The notes beneath the pieces were generated by a model, which saw only the letters and a list, made by a program, of their open reading frames with translations, was not told where the DNA came from and made no database searches. A stretch of DNA of 60,000 bases from Membranipora membranacea. Lineage: Eukaryota; Bryozoa; Gymnolaemata; Cheilostomatida; Membraniporidae. Position numbers and translations under genes: made by a program. Shown here one piece after another: positions 24,042 to 37,007 of this stretch (positions are counted from its first letter, which is position 1; each line of letters opens with the position of its first letter). The stretch spans positions 6,202,001 through 6,262,000 of the forward strand of contig OU612069.1 in NCBI GenBank assembly GCA_914767715.1, in the 5' to 3' direction.

Positions 24042-25900
24042 ACAAGCTAAAATAAGTATGATGAATAACACACTGATATATGTGTCTATGTATACTGATT
24101 TTTTACTCAGTTGCCCGACCATGCAGTATGAACATGAAGGGGATCAGTTTGAGATGAAAAACCAACACTACAAGCTAATTGAGCATGTGCGAATAGAAAT
24201 CAGAATTCGAAAATACCAATCAATCCAGTTGCAAATCCGTAATCCTATCGTAATTTTACTATAATTACTAATATTTATCTTCTGTTGCAGATGACCAAAT
24301 TTCATTTTATTAATACACTAACCTGCACCAAAATTTCTAATTGTCAAAATCTTAAAACAATAAAACATGTTTACAATTAACACCGGCAATGCTTCCTTAA
24401 ATCGCCGCAAACTTGGACGCCACCTCGGCCGCTCACTCTGCAGCCACCATTCTGGGGCCCACACTCGGTCGCCGTAAACGATTTATGAAAGCAATGTCCC
24501 CCTCTTAGGATTTGAACTAAAGACATTTTTTTAGCTCTAATTTGAAACTCTATTCGGAGTTGTCCTCTTTGCAGCATTCAGTGTATTCCACGCGGCATAG
24601 GCTTAGGCATAGGAAAAGGCGTCAAAAAGAGGGTTATCTTGAAAAGCGCTAACTATAGAATAGAAACGATCTTCAATCCAGAATATGCACCATAAAAACT
24701 CATAGGGACATAGTTTGCGAAACAATTGTGGTATTTGGATAGTCATTTATATCATTATTTGACGGTTTTGCGGACAAAATTCTTGGAATTTTTCATGAAT
24801 TTTGTCACTAAACTTGAGATTTATCAGCTTTTCGAGATCTTTGATTTTGGAATTGCTCCCCTGGCAAGTACGCTCTGAAAAACATTCAGCACATAACTAG
24901 CCAGAGTAGTTTATTCACCCTGCAACAGGGCACAGCACATAAATACAAGTTAACACTGCAGCCAACACCAGCCACTAGCAGACTATGACGTTTACTTATA
25001 TGATGAGATAATCTATAGCAAAGAGAAGTCAAATGTGAATCCCCCTTCTACCCTGTCAGACCAGAAATAATCTTCAGTCTGATAGCCAGCCGCCATCTGC
25101 CACACTCAGCCACAAAACTCAGCAAAAACACCCAGCAGCAACACTCAGCTGCTGAGATGTTCTCAGGCTACATTTGAGATATACATTTAGGCTCCCAAGA
25201 CCTCTAAAACAAGAGTGATACATGGGTGGCACTTCAATCAATAAATCTACCTCTGCTGAAACAAACTTTGTTGGTTTGGAATCATCTGAAAGTTTCATGT
25301 CTGTATTATGCAACCAGGCTGAAATAACCTTTGATAACAGAAATCAAGTAATCAAACCTAGTCACCCTCACAGCCAACTGGAACTTAGATGAAGTACGAT
25401 CCAATTCCCTGCCTTTGAAGTTGCTCCCCCTGTTGAGCAGGCAGTCAATACCGTTAGAATTGAAGCAAATCAAATGCAGGCATAATTTATCATTTGATTA
25501 CTTAGCGATTGACTTTCTTAGAAGTAGCTGGGATAGGTTGAAAACCCTGCAACAAAAGTTCCGCATACATGCAAGCTAACACCAGAAACAAGCCACTAGC
25601 AGACCAAAAAAGTGACCTAGGCAGAAAGATTTTAAAGCAAAATGAAGTCAACCATTTGACAAATTAATTGTCTTTTCCCTCATGACTTCGATGTTATAGG
25701 GTTATATCCCAAGTACGGGAGGATACAACATACACCTCCTTATTATCAAACTGTTTGCGAATTATCTGCATCGAAAAGAACAATAAGATATGTAAAATTA
25801 TGTTTCGTTTTGTTGTTCAGAGCACAAGAATCACAAATCAACTCTGCCATATATTTCGAAAATGACTGGTAGCTCACACCCTTTAGCCCTAACAAACTTT
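24042..25900. other. Intergenic, upstream of the LRR gene
   Basis: No gene is recognised. 24390-24500 is a GC-rich island with repeated CGGCC words and a B-box-like AGTTCAAATCC on the minus strand. From about 24860 the sequence begins to carry pieces of the repeat family that fills 25.9-33.8 kb, such as GAAAACCCTGC with TTGGAGTTGCTCCCC. The promoter of the LRR gene should lie here, but no element is clear. Confidence 0.45.
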
Positions 25901-25929
25901 TCCTGCCTAGTTATGGTATGTTAGGTATG

Positions 25930-26047
25930 TGACAGGGGTGTATGCAAATCACAGAGCAGCCCCGAGGTATGAAAGAGAAAAGTACACTGTTATCTATTTC
26001 AGCATTCTAGAAATTTTTGGTATTCAAGCGAGCTTAATACACCCCTG
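25930..26047. repeat. Inverted-repeat module AGGGGTGTAT...ATACACCCCT (first of six)
   Basis: The same pair of short inverted ends bounds modules at about 26811-27014, 29390-29581, 30538-30970, 31956-32150 and 32817-33005. The unit at 27849 lacks a clear right end. Several contain GTGAAACAAGAAAACATTTCC- and CTTACCTCTTCATTATATC-like words. The inverted ends suggest a small non-autonomous element that was amplified with the array. Confidence 0.6.
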
Positions 26048-26387
26048 ACTAGCATTATCAATATTAGATAAGCTAAGTATGCTGTAGACTGGGAGTGAAA
26101 ACTCAAATATCTAAACCAAACAAGAGTACATGTCACTGCCTAACACTGCCTGTAATCTTTAGTTGCTAGAATACACTTGTACTTTAGTACGATGTAGTCT
26201 TGTGAAAATAGAGCCCTTATTATTGCCAACAAAAAGATAAAATTAGATTTATGTCCTCATGGACAATCGATGGACAACTTCCAGTCTTAAAGTAACGTGT
26301 ATTGCCTTAGGGCTTAGAAGCATTGCAAATAGAATAGTAAGGGCCGAGGTGAATAATTTTTAGCTAACACAAAGAAGACCAATTTTA

Positions 26388-26456
26388 GGTCATTTATAGA
26401 ATCATATGTGCTGTCCCATTCTGTATTTATAGAATCATATGTGCTGTCCCACTCTG
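26388..26456. repeat. 33-bp tandem duplication
   Basis: A unit beginning TTTATAGAATCATATGTGCT occurs twice in a row with one or two differences. Confidence 0.85.
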
Positions 26457-27904
26457 TACTTAGTCATGTCAGGTAATCTTAGTATTTGGAGATACTCCCC
26501 CTGTCAAACTGTAGTGGCTTACCAGTAAAATGGGGCCAAATGAATATACAGGCATATCGTATCAAAGTTGATTAACTGGGGGCTGACTTCATAGGAAGTA
26601 GTCAGGCCTCATGCTTGAAAACCCTGCAATCTTCACATAAAATCAAGTTGCCGCCTCTGCAGCCTGCAACCGCTAAAGAGATAAATTCTCTTTAATCAAC
26701 CTTTCGCCCAAACGATCAATTTTGCTGACCTAACAAATGTGATAGCGAGTTTTCTGCTCACCTGCAAGGACCAAATTTAACAGCTACGTTAACCTGAACA
26801 AGTATGTAACAGGGGTGTATGAACAGAAATATCCAGCCCCGTGGATGAAACACTGTTATCATTTTCATGATTGGGGTATTCTTAGGAATGAGGCAATAAC
26901 ACAGTGTCAGTTCCATCAAATAATCTTGTTACTTTCCAAAAAATCAAACACTGTAAAGATTTTACTCCATCATCATATCACCATTATTCTATATGAAACT
27001 TTATACACCCCTGACGCTATCAACATGAGATAAGCTAAGTATGTGGTAGAAGGCTGAGAATGAAAACTTAAGCGTTTAAACCAAACATGAGTACATGTCA
27101 CTGCCTAACACTGCCTGTTATCTATCGTTGCCAGTCTACACTGGTATTTTAGTCCTACTGAATTGAGGACAATATTCAATAGTGCCCCTTATCAATAAGA
27201 ATATTTAACTTCAGTCATAGATGACTGAATATTTTTCTAATGATATGCTAACCTAAACCATAACTTGAATTTGCCTTGTGACTTTTAATAAACCTAATAC
27301 CAGGTACCAAATCAACTCCGATAATGCCTTCATTTATGCCATCAAATAAACTTCTGACCTCTTTGAAAATAACCTGTGTTGGTTAAAATCATCGCAAAAA
27401 AGCATTCAGGGCCAGGGTGAACAAATTCTAGGTATCACAAATCATCAAGTTTAAGCCAACTGACAACTCTAATTGCCTGTATTTGGAGTTGTTCCCAAGT
27501 AGAATGTGAGCATGATGATGACCTTAATATTATGAGTTGCCCCACCTTATTGCTGATCAGTATACTGCTCTTCATATGATCACTCTGGCTGATCGACTTT
27601 TCTCTAAGTTGTCGGGAGGAGAACGTCTAAGACTCCTTATTCTCTAACTTTTTTTGGAATTTTCTGCAAGTAAAATAATAAATAACATTAGTATATGATT
27701 GATTGCACTGTTCCGGGCTCAGAAGGATACATTCTGTGTTATTCTTTTACTGCATGTTTAATCACCTCATGCAGTCCTTACAGCTGTGATATAGAGTTTT
27801 CCGCTTGATTGCTAGGGCTAAATTTAACGATCGCTGCAAGTATGTAACAGGGGTGTATACAAAAACCAATCCAGCCCCGAGGATGAAAGATAAAACACAC
27901 AGCC

Positions 27905-28045
27905 AGTCCTTAATGGCGTTCGGCCACAATCGCCATGCTGAACACCATTTAGGGCAGGCCGTGTACTAGGGGTTTGATTTATTTGTGTATACACTGAACA
28001 CTGTTATCTTCATCAGGATTGCAGGAATTCTTAGAGTGAAATAAT
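27905..28045. repeat. Dispersed insert in array units (partner 30727-30850)
   Basis: Both copies share ACACCATTTAGGGCAGGCCG, TACTAGGGGTTTGATT and GGATTGCAGGAATTCTTAG. The copies interrupt otherwise similar array units, so this is probably an inserted repeat. Confidence 0.6.
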
Positions 28046-28829
28046 AATTAATAATAATAATAATAATAAGTAAGTGGTAGAAGGCTGGGAATGAAAACTC
28101 AAATATCTAAAGCAAATATATTACATGACACTGCCTAACACTGCGTAACACTTCCTGCTATCTAAGGTTGCTTGTTAACGCTGATATTTAGTATTACAGT
28201 CTTACAGATTTGTATGAATATACTCAACAGGGTCCACACTTATTAATACCGATGTGATGTACAAATTTGATTTATGTCCCTATGGACAAAGGATGGACAA
28301 CTTCTACTATAATAATTTTTTGAAAATCAAAGATGAAATTCCTTTGTAATTTCAGTAAGAATATTTTGCTTACCACAAAAGAAGGATTTTTCGATCACTT
28401 TGTTAACCCTCACTGCAACTTAAAAATGTCATATAGATTTTAAGGGCCATGCTGAACAACTAACTCACACAAATCACGAATTCAAACCTTGTTTATGACA
28501 TTTATAGTATATTGAGCGTTCTTATTCTCAGCATTTGGCGTTAGTATATTGTGCGATCTTATTCTCTGCATTTGGAGTTACTCCCAAATCGAGCTGGCAG
28601 AGGCTGACCAGTAAATTGTGACCAACCAAAAAGTATTGGATCAACCTAGTCCAACTGGCCACTGTCCTTTTTGGAACTACCAAGACCTAATGTTTGAAAA
28701 ACCTGCTAGTATTGCGTACAATTGAGGTGCCAATCCACTAACAGACCATGATCTGTCTTGTACTAGGATAGGATTTACAAAATGAAACTAGTAAATAGAT
28801 TGATTGCCTTCTCGGCCTATTGGCTATGA

Positions 28830-29040
28830 CCAAAGCGTCATGGCCAATGGCTGACTAGTGCCTGTTTCAGTTTTTGGCATCTTGCTGCACACCCAAGATG
28901 AGGAGGTCCACTATGGCCTCACCTTTAGGATGCATTCTAGATCACTAGGATGTATCATATTCTCACTAGGAGGACTTCAGGCAACTTGCGTCCCTCTTTA
29001 GGGGCAGCCCACCCTCCGTTTTGTCATAAGCTGGGCCTTC
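28830..29040. repeat. Dispersed repeat of about 210 bp (partner 33745-33960)
   Basis: The copies share TGGCCAATGGCTGA, GGCCTCACCT, CTAGGATG and CTTGCGTCCCTCTTTAGGGG. The second copy ends in a G run (33947-33957) followed by another TGGCCAATGGCTGATTAGTG, as if flanked by its own start. Confidence 0.65.
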
Positions 29041-29904
29041 AATGAGTCTTTCACCCAAATGACTAGTTTCACCTGTGTAGTCTTACCTTACTTCTGTTCA
29101 GTAGCCGCCTCTTCATATGATCTCTTCGTCTGATCAACTGTTATGTTCTTGATAGTGGAGCAGACCGTCTAAGCCTTCTGATTCTCTGACTGTCTGCGGT
29201 ATTGTCTGCATTGAAAAGGACAATTAGATATGGATATATGATTAATTTGGCTGGTCAGAGCTAAGATATAATAAAGCACCTCTGTCATATGTTCTGGCAC
29301 TGAACGATTATTCCCCTCTTGCAGTCCTTACAGTCAATTTCCGCTTAGTTAATGGGCTACAGTAAACCTAACCAATTTGTAACAGGGGTGTATTAATATC
29401 AAAGCAGCCCGCGTTAAGAAAGAAGAGCGAGATTTTTCAGGATTCAATAAATTATTGGTATTGAAACAATGAAACATTTCCATCAAATAATCTTTGCTGC
29501 ATCCCAAAAAAATCAAACACTGTAATACTCTTACCTCTTCATTATATCACCATTTTTTAATGAAATCTTTATACACCCCTGACTAACATTATCAACTTGA
29601 GATAAGCTAAGTATGTAGAAGGCTGGGAATGAAAATCTAAACCAAACATGAGAACATGTCACTGCCTAACATTGCCTGTTATCTATCGTAGCATGGCCTA
29701 CGCTGGTATTTCATTAGTATTATATAGTTTAGCATATTCAAAAAGCCCACTTATTGATAAGAATATGACTCAAGGTTTCACAATTAGTATGCTAAGGTGC
29801 ACTGTTAAAACTTTCAAAGTGATTTTCATGAACATAACATTTACCAAATTATCGCTGATATTGCCTCCCTTGCTAGACCTAAACTGTTGCCGCACTTGGC
29901 ATAC

Positions 29905-29990
29905 ATCAAGCTCGGCCGACATCCTCGACCACCTAACTCGGCCACCATATGGGTTAGAGGGCAGTTGCTTTAACCAATTGCACTACATTT
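29905..29990 (-). repeat. tRNA-like fragment, repeated in array units
   Basis: On the minus strand GTAGTGCAATTGGTTAAAGC followed by AACTGCCCTCTAACCCA resembles the D arm (A box) and anticodon arm of a tRNA. The rest of a cloverleaf is absent. Shorter copies lie near 32465-32525 and 33335-33385. It is probably a SINE head amplified with the array. Confidence 0.45.
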
Positions 29991-32900
29991 AATGCCATTT
30001 AATAAAATTCTGTTACCTTTCTGAAAGTTGGAATTATTGCAAATAGCATTGTGAGGGCCAGGGCGAGCAAATTCTTGATATCACAAATCATCAAGTTTTT
30101 GTCTTTTTTTGCCAACTGGCAACAAGGTTTGAGAATGCTCTAATGCCTTGTATTTGGAGTTGCTCTCCACATAGAAGGAGAGTATATTGCTGACCTTTAT
30201 ATCAGAGTTGCCCCACCTTATTGGTGTTCAGTAAACTCCTCTCAACATTGATCTCTCTGTCTGATCTCTCTGATCTCTTTGTCTGATCTCTCTCTGTCTA
30301 TTAAAGTGTTGCAGGAGCAGACCAGACACACCCCCTGATTCTCTAACTGTTATGGAACTATCTGCATTGAATAAACAAATATATATGAGTATATGTTGAG
30401 TTGTGCTGTGTCCGCTCGTGAAAATAAACATTCTGTCATATGCATATTTTACCTCATATTACTTGACCCGCGCAGTCATAATAATTTTCTTCCGCTTAGT
30501 TAAAAGGCCATGGTAACATTAACCAGTATGTAAAAGGGGTGTATAAAATTACAATGCAGCCCCGAGTCTGAAAGAGAAAAGTGCTCCGTTATATTTTTAG
30601 GACTCCAGAAATTCTTAACAGTGAAACAAGAAAACATTTCCAACAAAATAATCTTGTTGTATTTCAAAAGATGAAACACTGTAAAACTCTTACCTCTTCA
30701 TTATATCACCATATTTTAAAGAAACCTTTATTCGCTCGGCCACGAATGCCATGCTTTACACCATTTAGGGCAGGCCGTGTACTAGGGGTTTGATTTATTT
30801 GTGTATACACTGAACACTGTTATCTTCGTCAGGATTGCAGGAATTCTTAGAGTGAAAAAATAAAACATTTCCTTCAAGGAATCATGCTGAGTTCCAAAAA
30901 TCTACCACTGTAAAACCTTAATCACATCATTATATCACCATTTTATATGGGTACCTTAATACACCCCTTGGGTAACGCATTATCATCATGATATATGCTT
31001 AGTAAGTGGTAGAAGGCTGGGAACGAAAACTCAAATATCTAAACCAAATATAGTACATGACACAGCCTAACACTGCATAACACTGCCTGCTATCTAAGGT
31101 TGCTTGTTAACGCTGATATTTAGTATTACAGTCTTACAGATTTTTATGAATATACTCAACAGTGTCCTCACTTATTAATGCCGATGTAATGTACAAATTT
31201 GATTTATGTCGGTATTGACAAAGGATGGACAACTTCTAATCTTGAAATTTCAAATAATGTTTCAAGGGTGATTTATTGACTAATGATGCTATAGTAATTT
31301 TTGAGAATCAAAGAAGAAATTTGTGACTTCAAGTAAGAATATTTTGTTTACCACCAAAGAAGGATTTATCGATCACTTTGTTAACCCTCACTACAACACT
31401 ACAACACTGCAACTTAAAAATATCATGCAGAATTTTATGGGGCAGGTCGAACAACTTACTCACATAAATTACGAATTCAAACCTTGTTTATGACATTTAT
31501 AGTATATTGTGCGATCTTATTCTCACCAGTTGGAGTTAGTATATTGTGCGATGTTATTCTCTGCATTTGGAGTTACTCTCCCATCGAGCTGGTAGAGGCT
31601 AACCAGTAAATTGGAACCAACCAAAAATGCAGAAGTATTCGATAAACCTAGTCCAACTGGCCACTGTCCTTTTCAGAAGTACCCAGACCTAACGCTTGAA
31701 AACTCTGCTAGTATTGCGTACAATTGGAGCAGACCGTCTACGCCTTCTGATCCTCTGACTGTCAGCGGTATTGTCTGCATTGAAAAGTACAATAAGATAT
31801 GGATATATGATTAATTTGGCTGGTCAAAGCTAAGATATAATAAAGCACCTCTGTCATATGTTCTGGTACTGAATGGTTATTCCCCTCTTGCAGTCCTTAC
31901 AGTCAATTTCCGCTTGGTTAAAGGGCTATATACAGTAAACCTAACCAGTTTGTAACAGGGGTGTATTAATATCAAAGCAGCCAGGATTAACAAAGTAGAG
32001 CGATATTTTTCAGGATTCAAGAATTGGTATTGAACCAATGAAACATTTCCATCAAATAATCTTTGCTGCATCCCAAAAGATGAAACACTGTAAAACTCTT
32101 ACCTCTTCATTATATCACGATATTTTAAAGCAACCTTTATACACCCTTGACTAACATTATCAACATGAGATAAGCTAAGTATGTAGAAGGCTGGTAATGA
32201 AAACTCAAATATCTAAACCAAACATGAGAACATGTCACTGCCTAACACTGCCTGTTATCTATCGTAGCCAGTCTACACTGGTATGTTTTTAGTACTATAT
32301 AGTTTAGCATATTCAACAAGGCCACTTATTGATAAGAATATGACTCAAGGTTTCACGATTAATATGCTAAGATGCACTGTCCAAACTGTCAAAGTGATTT
32401 TCATGAACGTAACATTTACCAAATCATCGCTGATATTGCCTCCCTTGCTAGACCTAAACTCTCGCCGCACTTGGCATGCATCACACTCGGGTTAGAGGGC
32501 AGTCGCTTTAACCAACTGCACTACATTTAAGGCCATTTAATAAAATTCTGCTACCTTTCTGAAAGTTTGAATTATTGCAAATAGCATTGTGAGGGCCAGG
32601 GCGAGCAAATTCTTGATATCACAATTCATCAAGTTTTTGTATTTATTAGCCAACTGGCAACAAGGTTTGAGAATGCTCTAATGCCTTGTATTTGGAGTTG
32701 CTCTCCACATAGAAGGTGAGTATACATATTTTACATCATGTTACTTGACCAGTGGAGTCATAATGATTGTTTTTCGCTTAGTTAAAAGGCCATGGTAACC
32801 TTAACCAGTATGTAAAAGGGGTGTATAAAATTACAAAGCAGCCCCGAGCCCCGAGTATTTTTAGGACTCCAGAAATTCTTTACAGTGAAACAAGAAAACA

Positions 32901-33799
32901 TTCCCACCAAAATAATTTTGCTGTATTTCAAAAGATGAAACACTGTAAAACTCTTACCTCTTCATTATATCACCATATTTTTAAAGAAACCTTTATACAC
33001 CCCTGACTAACATTATCAACATGAGATAAGCTAAGTATGTGGTAGAAGGCTGGGAATGAAAACTCAAATATCTAAACCAAATATGAGTACATGACACAGC
33101 CTAACCCTGCCTGTTATCTATCGTAGCCAGTCTACAATGGTTTTTGTTAGTATTATATAGTTTAGCATATTCAACCAGGCCACTTATTGATAAGAATATG
33201 ACTCATGGTTTCACGATTAATATGCTAACATGCACTGTCGAAACTGTCAGAGTGATTTTCATGAACGTAAAATTTACTAAATCATCGCTGATAATGCCTC
33301 CCTTGCTCTCGGTCACCACACTCAGTCTCCATCCTCAACCACCACATGGGTAAGAGGGCAGTCGCTTAAATCAACTGCGCTACATTTAATGCCATCCAAT
33401 AAAATTCTGACCTGTCTGAAAGTAACCTGTTCTGGTTGGTATCATTGCAAATAGCATTTTGAGGGCCACAATTGGATTGGCAACAAAGACTAAGAATGGT
33501 CTAATGCCTTGTATTTGGAGTTGCTCCCCACATAGAGTGAGAGCCCTTTATATCATGAGTTGCCCCACCTTATTGGGGTCAAGTAGACTCCTCTCGACAT
33601 TGATCTCTCAGTTTGATCTCTCTGTCTGATCTCTCTCTGTCTGTTAAAGTGTTGTAGGAGCAGTCAACACACACACCTCCTGATTCTCTGTTTATGGAAT
33701 TATCTGCAATAAATAAAATAAAAGATGACAGTATATGTTGCGTTGGCTGTGTCTTGGCCAATGGCTGATTAGTGCCTGCTTCAGTTTCAGGCAGCTTGC

Positions 33800-34446
33800 T
33801 GCACACTTACGATTAGGAGGTCCACCATGGCCTCACCTCTAGGATGCATTCCAGTTTACTAGGATGTATCACACTCTCAGTATGAGGACTCCGGGCAACT
33901 TGCGTCCCTCTTTAGGGGCAGCCCACCCTCTGTTTTGTCATAAAGGGGGGGGGGGTGTTATGGCCAATGGCTGATTAGTGCCTAATAATCTCATTCTTAC
34001 TTGGAGTTGCTCCTCTTGTCTAGAAGGTGCCAGACAAGCTTGAAAACCCTGCATGCGGCGCTAACATATACATGCCAACGCAGCAGTCTACATCGAGTTA
34101 GAACCAACTAGCCTGCATACTGACCTGAGCACCTTTTGCTGATAAACCAATTAAGGGAGCACTTAAAAGTTCAGGACAACTAGATCAAACTAAATCTAAC
34201 TGCAGCAGGAACAATCAAGTAACAAAAACAAAAGTGGCTTGCTTGATGAAAAGAGTTACGGGAAAAACAAATTGCCTACTTTATTTACCCCCTCTGACCG
34301 GGTGCCTTTATCTTCTTGTGTAGCCTTACCTTATAACTGTTCAGTAGAAACCTCTCCACATGATCTCTCTGATTGGTTCAATCTCTGTATCCAGGTTACA
34401 TCCTACGGAGCACAGACAGGCTGAGACTAACACCTACACCTTTCTC
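33800..34446. other. Spacer between repeat arrays
   Basis: It holds the end of the repeat copy at 33745-33960, another copy of the TTGGAGTTGCTCC...GAAAACCCTGC piece (33998-34055), and a 61-codon open frame without motif. Confidence 0.5.
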
Positions 34447-37007
34447 CTGATTTGCCAGTTGCTTATGTAACTTTCTGCATGCAAAAGAACAAGTGGATAT
34501 GAATGGATGATTGATGGTGGTGGTCACAGCTCAGGAGTATATATTCTGTTATATACTCTTCTTCTGGCTGCTATTTTACCCTTACAGTTCTCCCGATTGT
34601 GTAAAAGTGATATCAGCTAAATTAATTGGTATTAATTGCTATGGTAACCGTCGTCGTCAAAATGTGACATAGGTTTAAATCACAAAGCATCTCATAGGAA
34701 ATGTACACCTTCAGCGTTTCCTAAGAGCTATCCATTAAGGATAGCTGAGTAGAATAAGATTGAGCATTGTCAAGCTTAATTTGATGTAAGAATGAGGAAG
34801 CAAATCATCCCCTAGGCTATGCTAACCGATTGATATGAACTGTAATGAGATTTATGACTCATTAAAACTGATTACAGCAACCTTACTAATACTGTTGCCT
34901 AGAGCTCAGTTTTAGATATAAATTCCTGTGCCTGCATGAATACAAAATTTGGCACACCAACCTCTACTGTTTAATTTTGTCGTATGCGTCGGCATTACGA
35001 TGAAAGAAAACTGTCAAACGCCTATGAAATTTGTCCTTATCGTCATGGTGTGCCTATAATGCACTTCAAAATCAGTGTAACACTGCCTTGCAAGCGGCAG
35101 CAAATCTCAAGCGTTTATATCAAGTGCTGGGGCCAGTTTTGTGCTGCAATACCAACTAGCTATCGGAGTACTTGAGTGACCTCTGTACCACACCAGTCTA
35201 GCGTGTAGGCTATATTATTGTGACAGTGTTCTGTATAAAAAAGTATGAGGTTGTTGTTCGAACTGCACCACTGGCACTGACACTGGCCCTAGCACTGGCA
35301 CTAGCACTAGCACTAGTACTGGCAATGGCAATAGCGATAGTGATAGCAATAGCAATAGCAATAGCACTTAATACATGAACCCAATCTAGACACCAGCTTT
35401 CTATTACTCATACACATTCATCTTTGTGTAGCAATATGCCATCTAGACAATATAAATTGGTCTTTCAGTTAAGGTTGTAGCTTGATACATTTTTGAGCAC
35501 CATCGAGACAAGCACCATGTAGGATTATAGTGTATAGGCTCTAGATGTCATGTCATCTATTGGGAGAGTGTACAATTGTGGTTATTAATGGTGGAAGAGT
35601 AATCATCTATAATCTCCTATGTAAAAAAACAAGGAAGTTATTTTGCTTGCTATCCAAGCTAGTTGTTATCCACTGTATGATCTGTGGCAATTTTAAAACT
35701 CACAGCAACAATACTATAACAGTTGCCTAGAGGTCATACTAATCAATCTAAATTCCTGCGGTATAATGAATACAATAATTGGCAATGCACCCTTCACTGT
35801 TCAGTTTCGTGGTCAATGATTGTCATAAAGATGAAAATTAACTGTGAAATAACAAGGAAGAATCAACGTAAGTTGATTACTGCAGTAGATGAATCCATTT
35901 TAATAATACTTTATCATCACTTGTGGACAAACACAAACTAAGGATGTTTATCTTTGCACTTCCATTGCGAAAGCTTCAAGTCTTCCGACAGTATGCAAAT
36001 GTACTTTGGGGGTGATATCGTAATGCGTTGTGCCACAAAATTCCTTCCGACCTCGGGAAGTTCCCCATCACGTGAGAATGAGGATGTTTTTGCTATATTG
36101 GATAACAACGCGACAGTGCTGGCTCGTGAAAAACTAACTAACTTGCAATCTCATCTTTGGTCTGCTAGATTATGTAAAATTTAGTGCCGGTAATGGTTAT
36201 TGAGGTTGGCAGAGCCTTCGGCCATTCATGTTGTGTGATAATGCCACTCCGATGAAAAGCAGTCGAATCAAGATTATATTGGTCCGTATGGGTATAAATA
36301 TTAATAAGCTCTGCTATGGGTATTTGAATATTCCTGTTATAATGTAGAGTGACCACTGTCCTGGTGACAGCATTGATAAGATAAGCTTACCTGGTATCTG
36401 CAGTCAGAAGACAGAAATGAAGGTGATCCACGTAATCCTCTCTGCCTCTACCAGTAATATAAGTCTGTATCAGTGGTCACCATCCTATGATTTCTGATTT
36501 TCAAGCACTACCAGTACATGTCTACACAGGGTATCCAGCTTTGAGAAGTTAATATCTGTTTTCTAGTGATGTAGATGGCTTGATTCTATATGATATAAAC
36601 ACAGAGTAACAATAATATCCTTCATCTGGCCTTGAGTTGTTGCTATACAATGGCAGGCGGTGCAGATATTAACACCGCATTGTGTCTCTAATTCATCATC
36701 CCTGGTGACCTCTGAATTGCCCAATATGATGAGATATGAATGAGCAAGCGCATACCAAGGGGCGTAAAGAAGTTACAAACCTCCCCTTGTTTGCAAACAG
36801 TTCATGAAGAGTTTAATATGTCTATGTATGATAGTGTAATTCTCTATAGTGCATTGACAAGGACTGCTCTATCAAGTATTGTCTCATTCAATATGTTGTA
36901 CGATGAGTGCAACCAGTAATCTGTACTGATGTTTTGTTTTATATTACTACACCTGCTGCTTGTATTACTAGCCAAAATATTTTTGACAGATATTCATCAA
37001 ATATTGA
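34447..37007. repeat. Tandem duplication unit P-X, copy 1
   Basis: The unit starts GATTTGCCAGTTGCTTATG and repeats from 37008. Part X (about 36610-37000) also occurs at 39345 and 41575. The copies are very similar, with small indels, so this is a fairly recent duplication. An open frame at 35954-36184 (and at 38525-38854 in copy 2) is shared. It contains MQMYFGG and CATKFLPTSGSSPS but no known domain, and its differences look neutral. Confidence 0.85.
35268..35370. repeat. Hexanucleotide tract (GCACTG/GCACTA then AATAGC)
   Basis: Imperfect runs of GCACTR hexamers pass into AATAGC hexamers. The paired tract in copy 2 (37818-37909) has a different length and more CTGGCC units, as expected for slippage after duplication. 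Confidence 0.9.

Larger units (their letters stand above)
25900..33800. repeat. Irregular array of 0.9-1.5 kb repeats
   Basis: A set of landmarks recurs in order: TTGGAGTTGCTCCC, then AGGGGTGTAT with CAGCCCCGAG, then ATACACCCCTGAC, then GCTAAGTATG...TAGAAGGCTGGGAATGAAAACTC and ACTGCCTAACACTGCC. AGGGGTGTAT occurs near 25930, 26811, 27849, 29390, 30538, 31956 and 32817, giving periods of about 0.86-1.54 kb. Units differ by insertions and deletions. The longest open frame is 114 codons (29648-29992), with no recognisable domain and no conservation between units. I see no gene here. Confidence 0.8.

Noticed and set aside
24377-24577. GC-rich frame and possible SINE at 24.4 kb
   Set aside because: The 66-codon frame is a by-product of a GC-rich island. 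A single B-box-like AGTTCAAATCC without an A box is not enough to call a SINE.
25900-33800. CRISPR-like array or tandem gene cluster
   Set aside because: The units are about 1 kb, irregular, AT-rich and without shared open frames, in a eukaryotic intergenic region.
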